The notes under the pieces: model-generated
Seen by the model: the letters and a program-made list of their open reading frames with translations, nothing else
The model's database searches: none
Told to the model about the DNA's origin: nothing
Shown: piece after piece, positions 32,317 through 40,336 of the stretch
Position numbering within the stretch: position 1 is the first letter of the stretch
Layout of the letters: each line of letters opens with the position of its first letter
Assembly: GCF_004296405.1 (NCBI RefSeq)
Contig: NZ_PSRR01000035.1
Coordinates: 1-41,101 of the forward strand
DNA from: Bradyrhizobium sp. Leo170
Lineage (GTDB): Bacteria; Pseudomonadota; Alphaproteobacteria; Rhizobiales; Xanthobacteraceae
DNA length: 41,101 bases
Direction: 5' to 3'
Program-made: the position numbers and the translations under genes

Positions 32317-34031
32317 TCGACGACACCGGGGTCACACCGGAGGATTCGTCCGCGCGAAAATGGAAGGTAGCAGTCATCGACGACGATGCTGCGGTGCATG
32401 AAGGCACCCGCTTCGCGCTGTCCGACTACAGCCTGAACGGGGCCACGCTGGAGATCCTGTCGGCCTATTCTGCGGCGGAAGGTCGCAAGCTGATGCGGGA
32501 GCATCCGGACATCGCCGCCGTCCTGCTCGACGTCATCATGGAGACCGACGTCGCAGGGCTCGAACTCGTCGAATATATCCGCAACGAGATCAAGAACGAG
32601 ACCGTCCGCATCATCCTGCGCACCGGACAGCCGGGCCAGGCGCCGGAGCGGCGGGTGATCGTCCAGTACGACATCAACGACTACAAGGCCAAGACCGAGC
32701 TCACGGCCGACAAGCTGTTCACCTCGTTGACGGCAGCGCTGCGCAGCTACCAGCAGCTCGAGCGCATGGTGCAGACCAGGCGCGGGCTCGAGATCATCAT
32801 CGACGCCGCCTCCACACTCTACGACTTCAAATCGATGCAGCGGCTCGCCGAGGGCGTGCTGACCCAGCTCGCCTCGCTGCTCAATGTCGAATGCGCCGGC
32901 ATCCTGGTGCTGCGCGATGACGGCGCCGGCAGCGAATTGTCGGTGCTGGCGGGCTCCGGCTGCTACAGCCGTTTCATCGGCACCACCAGCTCGAAATCGC
33001 TCGACCCTGATCTGCGCGAGATGGTGGAAGCCGCCTTCCAGCGTCGCAAGAACGAATTCGCCGACCACCGCAGCGTGCTCTATTTGCGCACCGGCAGCGG
33101 CCGCGAAGTCGTGGTGCTCCTGCAGGCGGAGCGCCAGCTCTCCGACACCGACCGCGCGCTGGTCGAGATCTTCAGTAGCCGCCTCTCGATCGCGTTCGAC
33201 AACGTGATCCTCTACCAGCAGCTTCATGAGGCCAACACGCAGCTCGAGGACCGCGTCGCCCAGCGCACCCGCGCGCTGATGCAGGCCAACCGCCGGCTTT
33301 CGGCGCAATGGCTGAGGCTGCAGCGTGCCAACGGCTTCAAGAACGAGATCCTGGGCACGGTTGCACATGACCTCAAGAACCCGCTCGGCGTGATCCTCGG
33401 CCGCACCGAGATGCTCACCGAATTGATCGGCGCCGGCTCGCCAAGGGAAGCGGTCGCGACCCAGGTCGAGCACATCAGGGATGCCACCAAGCGCCTGACA
33501 TCGATGGTCGATCATCTGATCTCGGACGCGATGGCCGACGCCTTCGACATCACCATCCGCCGTGAACCGGTCGATGTCGCGGCTCTTATCAACGAGGTCG
33601 CCGAAGCGAACCTGCCGCTGGCGGTCAACAAGCAGCAGAGCATCTCGGTCTCCGCACCGCCGAATTTCGTGACCATGTGCGATGCCGACCGCATTCGCGA
33701 GGCGATCGACAATCTGGTCAGCAATGCCATCAAATACTCACCAATCGGCGGCAAGATCAGGGTGGTCGTCACCCATGAGGGCGACAACACGGTGATCCGG
33801 ATCGCCGACGAGGGTGCCGGCCTCTCGCCGGAGGATTTGGGGCGCCTGTTCGGCCGGTTCCAGCGGCTGTCGGCCAAGCCGACCGCAGGCGAGAGCTCGA
33901 CCGGGCTTGGACTTTCGATCGTCAAACGCATTATCGACATGCATGGCGGCCATGTAACTGCGCAGAGCCCCGGCCCCGGACAGGGCTCGATCTTTACGGT
34001 TACATTGCCGGCCACAGCAGAGACATCATGA
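32286..34031 (+). CDS. Receiver-DUF3369-histidine kinase hybrid
   Basis: A 581-residue cytoplasmic protein. The receiver spans ~25-150 with acidic IDDD (31-34), phospho-acceptor D82 (VLLDVIM), T in RTGQPGQ and K in DYKAK. A DUF3369/GAF-like domain follows (~165-310), then a coiled coil, and a HisKA/HATPase core with H361 (GTVAHDLKNPLG), N box DNLVSNAIKYSP, G1 DEGAGL and G2 STGLGLSIVK. The order, receiver first and kinase last, makes it a relay: it can take phosphate from the upstream membrane kinase and then control its own kinase. It overlaps the previous gene by 31 bases and the next by 4. Confidence 0.92.
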   Translation: MAEQDDVLHLIDDTGVTPEDSSARKWKVAVIDDDAAVHEGTRFALSDYSLNGATLEILSAYSAAEGRKLMREHPDIAAVLLDVIMETDVAGLELVEYIRNEIKNETVRIILRTGQPGQAPERRVIVQYDINDYKAKTELTADKLFTSLTAALRSYQQLERMVQTRRGLEIIIDAASTLYDFKSMQRLAEGVLTQLASLLNVECAGILVLRDDGAGSELSVLAGSGCYSRFIGTTSSKSLDPDLREMVEAAFQRRKNEFADHRSVLYLRTGSGREVVVLLQAERQLSDTDRALVEIFSSRLSIAFDNVILYQQLHEANTQLEDRVAQRTRALMQANRRLSAQWLRLQRANGFKNEILGTVAHDLKNPLGVILGRTEMLTELIGAGSPREAVATQVEHIRDATKRLTSMVDHLISDAMADAFDITIRREPVDVAALINEVAEANLPLAVNKQQSISVSAPPNFVTMCDADRIREAIDNLVSNAIKYSPIGGKIRVVVTHEGDNTVIRIADEGAGLSPEDLGRLFGRFQRLSAKPTAGESSTGLGLSIVKRIIDMHGGHVTAQSPGPGQGSIFTVTLPATAETS

Positions 34032-34765
34032 CCCAGAGCCCGCACATCATCATTGTTGATGACGAGGCACCGGCCCGCGAGATGGTCGGTGATTATCTGA
34101 AGATGCATGGCTTTGGCGTGACGTTGTGCGATGGCGGAAAGAGCCTGCGCAGCGTGATCGAGACCAACCATCCCGACCTCGTGGTGCTCGACCTCAACAT
34201 GCCCGAGGAAGACGGGCTGTCGATCATCCGCGATCTCAAGAGCCGGATGAACGTGCCGGTCATCATGCTGACGGCGACCGCGAGCCCGATCGACCGCGTG
34301 GTCGGGCTTGAGCTCGGGGCCGACGATTACGTGGCAAAACCCTGCGAGCTGCGCGAATTGATGGCGCGGATCCGCTCGGTCCTGCGGCGGAGCACGCCGG
34401 CCAAAGCGGCCGCGCCCGAGACGACGGCCGCCAAGACCGAGAAGGAACAATTGGTCCGCTTCGGCACCAAATGGCTTGATCTGCAGGCGCAGGCGCTGCG
34501 CGACGACGAGGGCAACGAGCATCCGCTGACCGCATCCGAATTCGGGCTGCTGAAGGTGTTTGCGGCCAATCCGAAACGGGTGCTGTCGCGCGAGCGGCTG
34601 CTCGAACTGGCCAATGCGCGCGACGCCGAGGCCTTCGACCGCGCCGTCGACCTCCGGATCATGCGCATCCGCCGCAAGATCGAGATCGATCCGACCAAGC
34701 CCGCGGTCATCCGCACCATCCGCGGCGGCGGCTATCTGTTCTCACCAAGCGGCGAAAAGGCCTGA
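34028..34765 (+). CDS. OmpR-family response regulator
   Basis: A 245-residue two-domain regulator. The receiver has the acidic pair D11-D12, acceptor D55 (VVLDLNMP), T in MLTATAS and K in YVAKP. An Ala-rich linker (~120-145) leads to a winged-helix DNA-binding domain (LTASEFGLLKVFAANPKRVLSRERLLEL in pieces, ending TIRGGGYLF). The ATG overlaps the upstream stop as ATGA. It is the output of the DctP-kinase-hybrid operon. No target promoter is evident in the window. Confidence 0.93.
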   Translation: MTQSPHIIIVDDEAPAREMVGDYLKMHGFGVTLCDGGKSLRSVIETNHPDLVVLDLNMPEEDGLSIIRDLKSRMNVPVIMLTATASPIDRVVGLELGADDYVAKPCELRELMARIRSVLRRSTPAKAAAPETTAAKTEKEQLVRFGTKWLDLQAQALRDDEGNEHPLTASEFGLLKVFAANPKRVLSRERLLELANARDAEAFDRAVDLRIMRIRRKIEIDPTKPAVIRTIRGGGYLFSPSGEKA

Positions 34766-34884
34766 TCTTCGCCCCTGCCCAATGACGGGGGCGCGCGAAA
34801 ACGCGTCAGGCGCCGTTCGGTTCCGCCCGGTCCGCAACTTCCCGGCAATTTTCCGCGCATTGAAATTACTGGCATTTTTGCCCC

Positions 34885-34920
34885 GAATGTTTCGTCGCCC
34901 ACGCCCCGACGAAACAATTC
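34885..34920. promoter_or_regulatory. Inverted repeat TGTTTCGTCG/CGACGAAACA upstream of the sigma gene
   Basis: Perfect 10-bp arms (34888-34897 and 34907-34916) with a 9-base loop, extendable by GAAT/ATTC with one bulge. It lies 120 bases after the response-regulator stop and 106 bases before the sigma-factor start. No T-run follows, so an operator or leader structure is as likely as a terminator. The word GACGAAACAATT recurs at 35707-35718, after the sigma gene. Confidence 0.4.
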
Positions 34921-35025
34921 TCCTACGGATGAAACCATTTTCCGCTTTTCGCGCAGACATCCCGAAACCGTGGCTCATTAACAATTCTCCCAACGAAAGC
35001 CGCCAAGGCGAACTGGGAGCCTGTC

Positions 35026-35637
35026 ATGTCGAACGTCGTCGCCATCAACGCTGCAGCCAACGATCATATCGCCGCTGCACGCCAGACATCCGACGAAATG
35101 CTGCTCGGCAAGATCGCCATAGGCGACCGCACGGCCATGCACGTGCTCTATTCCCGTCACAACGTCCGGGTCTACCGTTTCGTCCTCCGCATGGTCCGCG
35201 ACACCACGGTGGCGGAAGATCTCGTGAGCCAGGTGTTCCTGGACGTCTGGCGCACCGCCGACCAGTTCGAAGGCCGCTCGCAGGTTTCCACGTGGCTGTT
35301 GTCGATCGCCCGCTTCAAGGCGTTGACCGCGCTGCGCCAGCGCCGGCACGAGGACATCGAACAGGAAGAAGTGCTCGACATCGTCGACGACGCCGATACG
35401 CCGGAAGCCGCGCTCGATCGCGCCACCACGAGCGAGATCCTGCGCGCCTGCGTCGCGAAGCTGTCGCCGGCGCACCGCGAGATCATCAACCTCGTCTATT
35501 ATCACGAGAAGTCGGTGGAAGAGGCCGGCGAGATCATCGGCATTCCCCAGAGCACCGTGAAGACCCGCATGTTCTATGCCCGCAAGCAGTTGGCCGAGTT
35601 GCTGAGGTGCGCCGGCGTGGAAAGCCTCGCAGCGTGA
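35026..35637 (+). CDS. ECF-type RNA polymerase sigma factor
   Basis: A 203-residue group 4 sigma factor begun at ATG 35026 after GGGAG. Region 2 includes HNVRVYRFVLRMVRDTTVAE, DLVSQVFLDVWR and STWLLSIARFKALTALR; region 4 includes LSPAHREIINLVYYHEKSVEE and IPQSTVKTRMFYARKQLAELL. No anti-sigma gene is adjacent. The following gene encodes a 59-residue exported protein, which could be a target or a regulator. The intergenic DNA on both sides carries GACGAAACAATT. Confidence 0.9.
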   Translation: MSNVVAINAAANDHIAAARQTSDEMLLGKIAIGDRTAMHVLYSRHNVRVYRFVLRMVRDTTVAEDLVSQVFLDVWRTADQFEGRSQVSTWLLSIARFKALTALRQRRHEDIEQEEVLDIVDDADTPEAALDRATTSEILRACVAKLSPAHREIINLVYYHEKSVEEAGEIIGIPQSTVKTRMFYARKQLAELLRCAGVESLAA

Positions 35638-35740
35638 AACAGCGATCGGGGAAGTCGTATGGAGGGTGAGAAATTGTAGGGATTGTTTTCGAAGCCAGAA
35701 AGCGGCGACGAAACAATTGAAACAATCGACGACATCACCT

Positions 35741-35764
35741 GGAAAAGCTCAGTCTCTATACGTT
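35741..35764 (+). promoter_or_regulatory. Possible ECF-type promoter of the small exported protein
   Basis: GGAAA (35741-35745) and CGTT (35761-35764) are separated by 15 bases, resembling the GGAAC-N16/17-CGTT pattern of alphaproteobacterial stress (EcfG) promoters but with one mismatch and a short spacer. It lies 40 bases before the 59-codon gene. Weak evidence. Confidence 0.3.
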
Positions 35765-35804
35765 AACCATCGAACGCAACGCCAACGCCGAACAGGAGAA
35801 CGAC

Positions 35805-35984
35805 ATGCTGAAGCCGTCCTTCCGCTTCTTCATCATCCCGCTCGGCGCAGTGGCTATGCTTGCAACACTATCGAGTCAGAGTGTGGCCCCGCGCGCGCAG
35901 CGCGATGCCGGTGTGACGCCGGTGCGCGAGCAAGTGATCGATTGCAGCACCAAGAGCGCCGCAGAAGTCTGCGAGATCAGGTAG
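35805..35984 (+). CDS. Small exported protein of unknown function (59 residues)
   Basis: A short gene with a strong ribosome site (AGGAG at 35794-35798, 6 bases before ATG). It begins MLKPSFRFFIIPLGAVAML, a signal peptide or membrane anchor with possible cleavage near residue 28 (SSQSVA). The mature ~31 residues contain two cysteines (C47 and C56) in VIDCSTKSAAEVCEIR, which could form a disulfide. A terminator-like hairpin follows. I do not recognise a family. Its position just after an ECF sigma gene suggests a shared stress response. Confidence 0.65.
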   Translation: MLKPSFRFFIIPLGAVAMLATLSSQSVAPRAQRDAGVTPVREQVIDCSTKSAAEVCEIR

Positions 35985-36031
35985 CGAGTTTTTACGTCTT
36001 CAAGTTCTAACCTCCCAAGGACTACCTCCAA

Positions 36032-36072
36032 CGACCCGGCCGGGATGCCCCCCAGCCGGGTCGCTTTGCTTT
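36032..36072 (+). terminator. Terminator-like hairpin after the small exported protein
   Basis: CGACCCGGC (36032-36040) pairs perfectly with GCCGGGTCG (36055-36063) across a 14-base loop, followed by CTTTGCTTTG. GC-rich stem plus pyrimidine tail fits a factor-independent terminator for the sigma/small-protein unit. Confidence 0.65.
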
Positions 36073-36185
36073 GCGGTCCGTACAATCGGCATGGAGGTCT
36101 CACACAGACGTGACCTCGCGCGAATGAGGCAGACGTAACGGCTGATCTCGTCGTCGCGAAGAACATCACACTGCCGGCGCAGGCA

Positions 36186-36919
36186 TTGGGCGTGGCCGGT
36201 TGGCGATGGGCGGTTCTGATGCTGAATCTTGTTCTCGCGCTGCTCGCAGGTGTTGTCACCGTCGCGGCGCCTTGCACCCTGCCGATGCTGCCGATCCTGC
36301 TTGGGGCATCGGTGGGCCAGACCAGCAAGGCGCGGCCGGCGATGATCGCGCTCGGCTTTGTGATGTCATTCTCGATGGTGGCGTTGCTGCTGGGCGCGAT
36401 CACGCGCGCCTTCGATTTCGATCCCAACGTGTTGCGAACCGGCGCCGCGATCCTCTTGCTCGGCTTTGGGCTGTTGATGATCTGGCCAGCGCCGTTCGAA
36501 TGGCTGACGGTCCGAATTGCCGGTCTTGCCGCGGGCGGTTCGCCGGGCAACGCAACGCCATCGCAAAGCTGATCGGCGGCTTCGTGCTCGGCACCACGCT
36601 GGGGCTGGTATGGACGCCCTGCGCCGGGCCCGTGCTGGGCTCGATCCTGACCCTCGTGGCGACATCGAAAGATACCGGCTGGGCAAGTCTGCAGCTCGTC
36701 GTCTACGCCACCGGAGCGGCGATTCCAATGCTCGCTATCGCCTACGGCGGTCAGGCCGTCACGACTCGCGTCCGCAGCATCGCGCGAATCGCGCCGCGAC
36801 TGCAGCAGGGCTTTGGCGTCGTCATCATCGCCTTCGCGGCCCTCTCCTACTTTCAATATGACACGCTGATCGTGGCGTGGCTGACCAGCTTCTATCCCAA
36901 CGGCCAGATCGGCCTTTGA
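36186..36919 (+). pseudogene. ccdA: Frameshifted CcdA/DsbD-type membrane electron carrier
   Basis: Two overlapping frames together encode a complete ~240-residue CcdA protein, which passes electrons from cytoplasmic thioredoxin across the membrane. Frame 1 (36186-36572; start TTG 36186 or ATG 36219) gives LALLAGVVTVAAPCTLPMLPILLG and three membrane segments. Frame 2 gives LIGGFVLGTTLGLVWTPCAGPVLGSIL onward to 36919. The switch lies near 36530-36560 and needs a one-base loss (or two-base gain). Both redox cysteines (APCTLP and TPCAGP) are kept. Either the gene is recently broken or there is a sequence error. It directly precedes its expected thioredoxin-like partner. Confidence 0.8.
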
Positions 36920-36937
36920 CATCAGGAGGAAATGGAA

Positions 36938-37489
36938 ATGATCATGCGCTCACTTGTATCCGCCCTGGTCGGCGCTGTTTGCCTGACCGGCATCACCGCT
37001 CCTCATATCGCCCGCGCGCAGGAGCCCGCGTTGAGGGTCGCGGCGACGCAACAGAACGCGCCGAATTTTGTCGGCATCAGCAAATGGTTCAATTCGCAGC
37101 CGCTCAACATCGCCGACCTGCGCGGCAAGGTGGTGCTGGTCGATTTCTGGACCTATGGCTGCGTAAACTGCGTCAACACGCTTCCCCATGTCGTCGCGCT
37201 CGACGCCAAGTACAGGAATCAAGGCCTCGTCGTGATTGGCGTCCATACGCCGGAATTTCCGTTCGAACGCTCGGCTTCCAACGTCCAGGCGGCGCTGAAA
37301 CGCCACGGCATCACCTATCCGGTGGCACAGGACAATGAGTCGCAGACCTGGAATGCCTACCGCAACCAGTATTGGCCCGCGCAATACATCATCGACCAGA
37401 ATGGAAATATCGTATTCCATCACGACGGCGAGGGACAGTACGAGCAGATTGACCGCACCATCGCCCGGCTGCTCAACGTCAACAGTTGA
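36938..37489 (+). CDS. Exported thioredoxin-like protein (DipZ/TlpA type)
   Basis: A 183-residue periplasmic thiol protein. The ATG at 36938 is preferred: AGGAGG (36924-36929) is 8 bases upstream, whereas the ATG at 36932 is too close. The signal peptide is MIMRSLVSALVGAVCLTG, cleaved near ARAQ. The thioredoxin fold has the active site YGCVNCVNTLP (CVNC), DFWTYGC as in the C-terminal part of DipZ, VIGVHTPEFPFE, and WPAQYIIDQNG with the cis-proline. It should be reduced by the CcdA protein encoded 19 bases upstream; that gene is frameshifted, so the thiol supply may be lost. Confidence 0.88.
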   Translation: MIMRSLVSALVGAVCLTGITAPHIARAQEPALRVAATQQNAPNFVGISKWFNSQPLNIADLRGKVVLVDFWTYGCVNCVNTLPHVVALDAKYRNQGLVVIGVHTPEFPFERSASNVQAALKRHGITYPVAQDNESQTWNAYRNQYWPAQYIIDQNGNIVFHHDGEGQYEQIDRTIARLLNVNS

Positions 37490-37523
37490 GCGCTTTTGCG
37501 AGGACCAAAGTACTATCGTCAAA

Positions 37524-37549
37524 CCCGGCGTGCCAAGGTCCGCGCCGGG
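37524..37549 (+). terminator. Terminator-like hairpin after the thioredoxin gene
   Basis: CCCGGCG (37524-37530) pairs with CGCCGGG (37543-37549) over a 12-base loop, 35 bases after the thioredoxin-like stop and before the oxidase operon. There is no clear T-run, so confidence is moderate. Confidence 0.45.
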
Positions 37550-37615
37550 GTCGCTCGCTCTGCCTTGGTCATATTGACATGTTTTCACTACGATCGGACG
37601 CGTGATAACCTCATG

Positions 37616-37628
37616 TCGTAATTTACGA
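37616..37628. promoter_or_regulatory. Palindrome just upstream of cioA
   Basis: TCGTAA-T-TTACGA is a perfect 6-bp inverted repeat around one base, ending 13 bases before the cioA start codon. In this position a bound protein would block transcription or translation initiation. No FNR/FixK-type TTGAT-N4-ATCAA box was seen in the leader. Confidence 0.4.
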
Positions 37629-37641
37629 TGGATAGCGCGTC

Positions 37642-39048
37642 ATGTTCGAAGGCTGGGATGCGGTTGCGCTCGCCCGGGCGCAGTTTGCTTTCACGATGTC
37701 GTTTCACATCATATTCCCGGCCTTCTCGATCGGGCTCGCCAGCTACCTTGCGGTGCTCGAAGCGCTCTGGCTCTGGACCGGGCGCGAGGTCTTCATCAAC
37801 CTGTTTCACTACTGGCTGAAGATCTTCGCGGTCGCATTCGGCATGGGCGTGGTGTCGGGCATCGTGATGTCCTACCAGTTTGGCACCAACTGGTCGGCCT
37901 TCTCCGACAAGACCGGGCCCGTCATCGGACCGCTGATGGCCTATGAGGTCCTGACCGCGTTTTTCCTTGAAGCAGGCTTCCTCGGGGTGATGCTGTTTGG
38001 GTTGAACCGCGTCGGTCCCCGGCTGCACTTTCTCGCAACCTTGATGGTCGCGATCGGCACACTGATCTCGGCATTCTGGATCCTCTCGTCCAATTCCTGG
38101 ATGCAGACGCCGACCGGCTACGCCGTCAATGCGAGCGGCCAGTTCGTGGCCGCCGACTGGCTCAAGGTGGTCTTCAACCCGTCTTTTCCATATCGCCTCG
38201 TGCACATGGTGCTCGCGGCGTATCTGACCACCGCGCTCGTGGTCGGCGCGGTCGGCGCCTACCATCTGCTGCGTGACCAGCATCTCGCCGGCCCGCGCGT
38301 GATGTTCTCGATGGCGATGTGGATGGCGACTTTCGTGGCGCCAATCCAGATTCTGGCCGGGGACCAGCACGGGCTGAACACGCTGGAGCATCAGCCCGTG
38401 AAGATCATGGCGATGGAAGGCCACTACCAGAGCCACAAGGACGGCGCGCCGCTTATTCTGTTCGGATGGCCCAACCAGACGGCCGGCCGGATCGACTTCG
38501 CCGTCGAGATCCCCAAGCTCGGATCGGTGATCCTGAAGCATTCGCCGACCGCGCCGATGGCCGGCCTCGATACCGTGCCGCGCGAAAACTGGCCGCCGGT
38601 ACCGATCACCTTCTGGTCGTTCCGCATCATGGTCGGGCTCGGCTTTCTGATGATGGGGCTCGGCCTGTTGAGCGCATGGATGCGCTGGCGCGGTCAGCTC
38701 TATTCCTCGCGCTTCCTGCACAGCTTCGCAATGCTGATGGGGCCGGCGGGCTTCATCGCGGTGCTGGCGGGCTGGATCACCACCGAGACCGGGCGGCAGC
38801 CATTCACGGTCTACGGCCTGCTGCGGACGGCCGATTCGGCTTCCCCGCTCGCTGCGCCTGCGGTCGGCTCTTCGCTGCTCGCTTTCGTCATCGTCTACTT
38901 CGCGGTGTTCACGGCGGGCGTGATCTATCTGCTCCGGCTGATGGCGGCGCCGCCACACCCGGGCGAAGCGGGGCCGCCGCGCGACGTACCCGCCCGCGCT
39001 GCCGGCATAACGCCGGCCGCTGCCGCGGCAGCGGAGAGCGCGTCATGA
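37642..39048 (+). CDS. cioA: Cytochrome bd-type (cyanide-insensitive) quinol oxidase subunit I
   Basis: A 468-residue membrane protein of the CydA family that oxidises ubiquinol and reduces O2 to water. H22 in FTMSFHIIFPAFSIG is the heme b595 ligand. The heme b558 ligands are the His in YRLVHMVLAAY and the Met in FWSFRIMVGLGF. The quinol loop (GDQHGLNTLEHQPVKIMAMEG) is of the short type found in CioA. It is the first gene of an operon with the small-loop CioB and a DUF2474 subunit, probably used at low oxygen or when heme-copper oxidases are inhibited. The ribosome site before ATG 37642 is weak. Confidence 0.92.
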   Translation: MFEGWDAVALARAQFAFTMSFHIIFPAFSIGLASYLAVLEALWLWTGREVFINLFHYWLKIFAVAFGMGVVSGIVMSYQFGTNWSAFSDKTGPVIGPLMAYEVLTAFFLEAGFLGVMLFGLNRVGPRLHFLATLMVAIGTLISAFWILSSNSWMQTPTGYAVNASGQFVAADWLKVVFNPSFPYRLVHMVLAAYLTTALVVGAVGAYHLLRDQHLAGPRVMFSMAMWMATFVAPIQILAGDQHGLNTLEHQPVKIMAMEGHYQSHKDGAPLILFGWPNQTAGRIDFAVEIPKLGSVILKHSPTAPMAGLDTVPRENWPPVPITFWSFRIMVGLGFLMMGLGLLSAWMRWRGQLYSSRFLHSFAMLMGPAGFIAVLAGWITTETGRQPFTVYGLLRTADSASPLAAPAVGSSLLAFVIVYFAVFTAGVIYLLRLMAAPPHPGEAGPPRDVPARAAGITPAAAAAAESAS

Positions 39049-40049
39049 TCGATCTTGCCATCGTCTGGGCCTTCATCATCGCCTTCGCGGTGTTCGTCTA
39101 TATCGTCATGGACGGCTTCGATCTCGGCCTTGGCATCCTGTTTCCGCTGTTTCCAAGGAAGGCGGATCGCGACGTCATCATGAACAGCGTCGCGCCGGTC
39201 TGGGACGGCAACGAGACCTGGCTGGTGCTCGGCGGCGGCGGGCTGATGGCGGCGTTTCCGCTCGCCTATGCCGTGCTGATGCCGGCGCTCTATACGCCTG
39301 TCATCGCGATGCTGGTCGGCTTGATCTTCCGCGGGGTCGCATTCGAATTCCGCTGGCGCACCACGCAAAGGGAACGCAACCGCTGGGACGTCGCCTTTTT
39401 CGGCGGATCGCTGGTGGCGGCGCTGGCGCAGGGCGTTGCGCTCGGCGCCATCCTGCAGGGTGTGCATGTCGAGGGTCGGCAATATGCCGGCGGCTGGTGG
39501 GACTGGCTGACGCCGTTCAGCGTGCTGACCGGAATATCGGTGTTGGTGGGTTACGCGCTGTTGGGCGCGACCTGGCTGGTGATGAAGACGGAGGGCGCGC
39601 TGCGCGAGAAGGCCTATCAATTGAGTTGGGTATTGCTGTTCGCGATGCTCGGCGCGATCGTCGCCGTCAGCCTCGCAACCCCATTCCTCAGCGTGCAATA
39701 TACCCAGCGCTGGTTCACTTGGCCGAACATCATCCTGACCGCGCCGGTGCCGCTTGCGGTGGCGGCCGTCACCGGGCTGCTGCTGCGCAGTCTTGCGAAC
39801 AAATATGACTACCAGCCGTTCTTCCTGACGCTGGCGTTATTCTTGCTGTCCTATGCCGGCCTCGGCATCAGCATGTATCCCTATATCGTGCCGCAGAGCA
39901 TCACGATCTGGGAGGCGGCCTCGCCCCCCAACAGCCAGATCTTCATGCTGGTCGGCGTTGCGATCCTGATTCCGCTGATCCTCGCCTACACGGGTTGGGC
40001 GTATTGGGTATTTCGCGGCAAGGTGCGGCCTGGGGGCGGGTATCACTGA
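39045..40049 (+). CDS. cioB: Cytochrome bd-type quinol oxidase subunit II
   Basis: A 334-residue CydB-family subunit that stabilises the oxidase with subunit I. It begins MIDLAIVWAFIIAFAVFVYI and has the hallmark MDGFDLGLGILFP, VWDGNETWLVLGGG with the conserved acidic residue, and FRGVAFEFRWR. About eight membrane segments are visible. The ATG overlaps the cioA stop as ATGA, and its own stop overlaps the next start as TGATG, so all three subunits are translationally coupled. Confidence 0.93.
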   Translation: MIDLAIVWAFIIAFAVFVYIVMDGFDLGLGILFPLFPRKADRDVIMNSVAPVWDGNETWLVLGGGGLMAAFPLAYAVLMPALYTPVIAMLVGLIFRGVAFEFRWRTTQRERNRWDVAFFGGSLVAALAQGVALGAILQGVHVEGRQYAGGWWDWLTPFSVLTGISVLVGYALLGATWLVMKTEGALREKAYQLSWVLLFAMLGAIVAVSLATPFLSVQYTQRWFTWPNIILTAPVPLAVAAVTGLLLRSLANKYDYQPFFLTLALFLLSYAGLGISMYPYIVPQSITIWEAASPPNSQIFMLVGVAILIPLILAYTGWAYWVFRGKVRPGGGYH

Positions 40050-40177
40050 TGCCACGCGAGGAGAATCCACGCCCGCTCGCGAAGCGCCTGATCTGGTTCG
40101 CCGCGCTTTGGCTCGGCGGCGTCGGCACCGTGGCGTTGATTTCGTTCGGCCTGCGGCTTTGGATCGCACCGAAATAA
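40049..40177 (+). CDS. DUF2474-type small subunit of cytochrome bd oxidase (CydX-like)
   Basis: A 42-residue single-pass membrane protein: a basic start (MPREENPRPLAKRLI) followed by one hydrophobic helix (WFAALWLGGVGTVALI) and the end RLWIAPK. Length, the Trp-Gly pattern and position after cioB fit DUF2474 proteins, which appear to play the part CydX has in E. coli by stabilising the hemes. The start codon shares its A with the cioB stop (TGATG). The open frame upstream to 39995 is a shadow of cioB. Confidence 0.82.
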   Translation: MPREENPRPLAKRLIWFAALWLGGVGTVALISFGLRLWIAPK

Positions 40178-40336
40178 GACGGCTCGGCTACAGCACCATA
40201 ACGGAAATCGCAGGTATTCCAGCCAGCTACCTCCTTTGCCCCAAACTTGCCATCAAGCTGCCACTGAGATTTGATGCTTCCTGATTTGGGTGGAGCATCA
40301 ATGCATTTGGCCCCGCGCCAACGAGGAGAGCTTTGT

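Noticed and set aside
34560..35669. Plus-strand open frame of 369 codons spanning the response regulator end and the sigma gene
   Set aside because: It runs out of frame through two well-supported genes and has arginine-rich shadow composition.
36500..36572. Programmed ribosomal frameshift in the CcdA gene
   Set aside because: No slippery heptamer or evident stimulatory structure was seen at the frame junction, so simple mutation or sequence error is more likely.
37588..38958. Minus-strand open frame of 456 codons
   Set aside because: It is antisense to cioA, which has all its heme ligands. The composition (His/Arg/Glu-rich) is that of a shadow frame.
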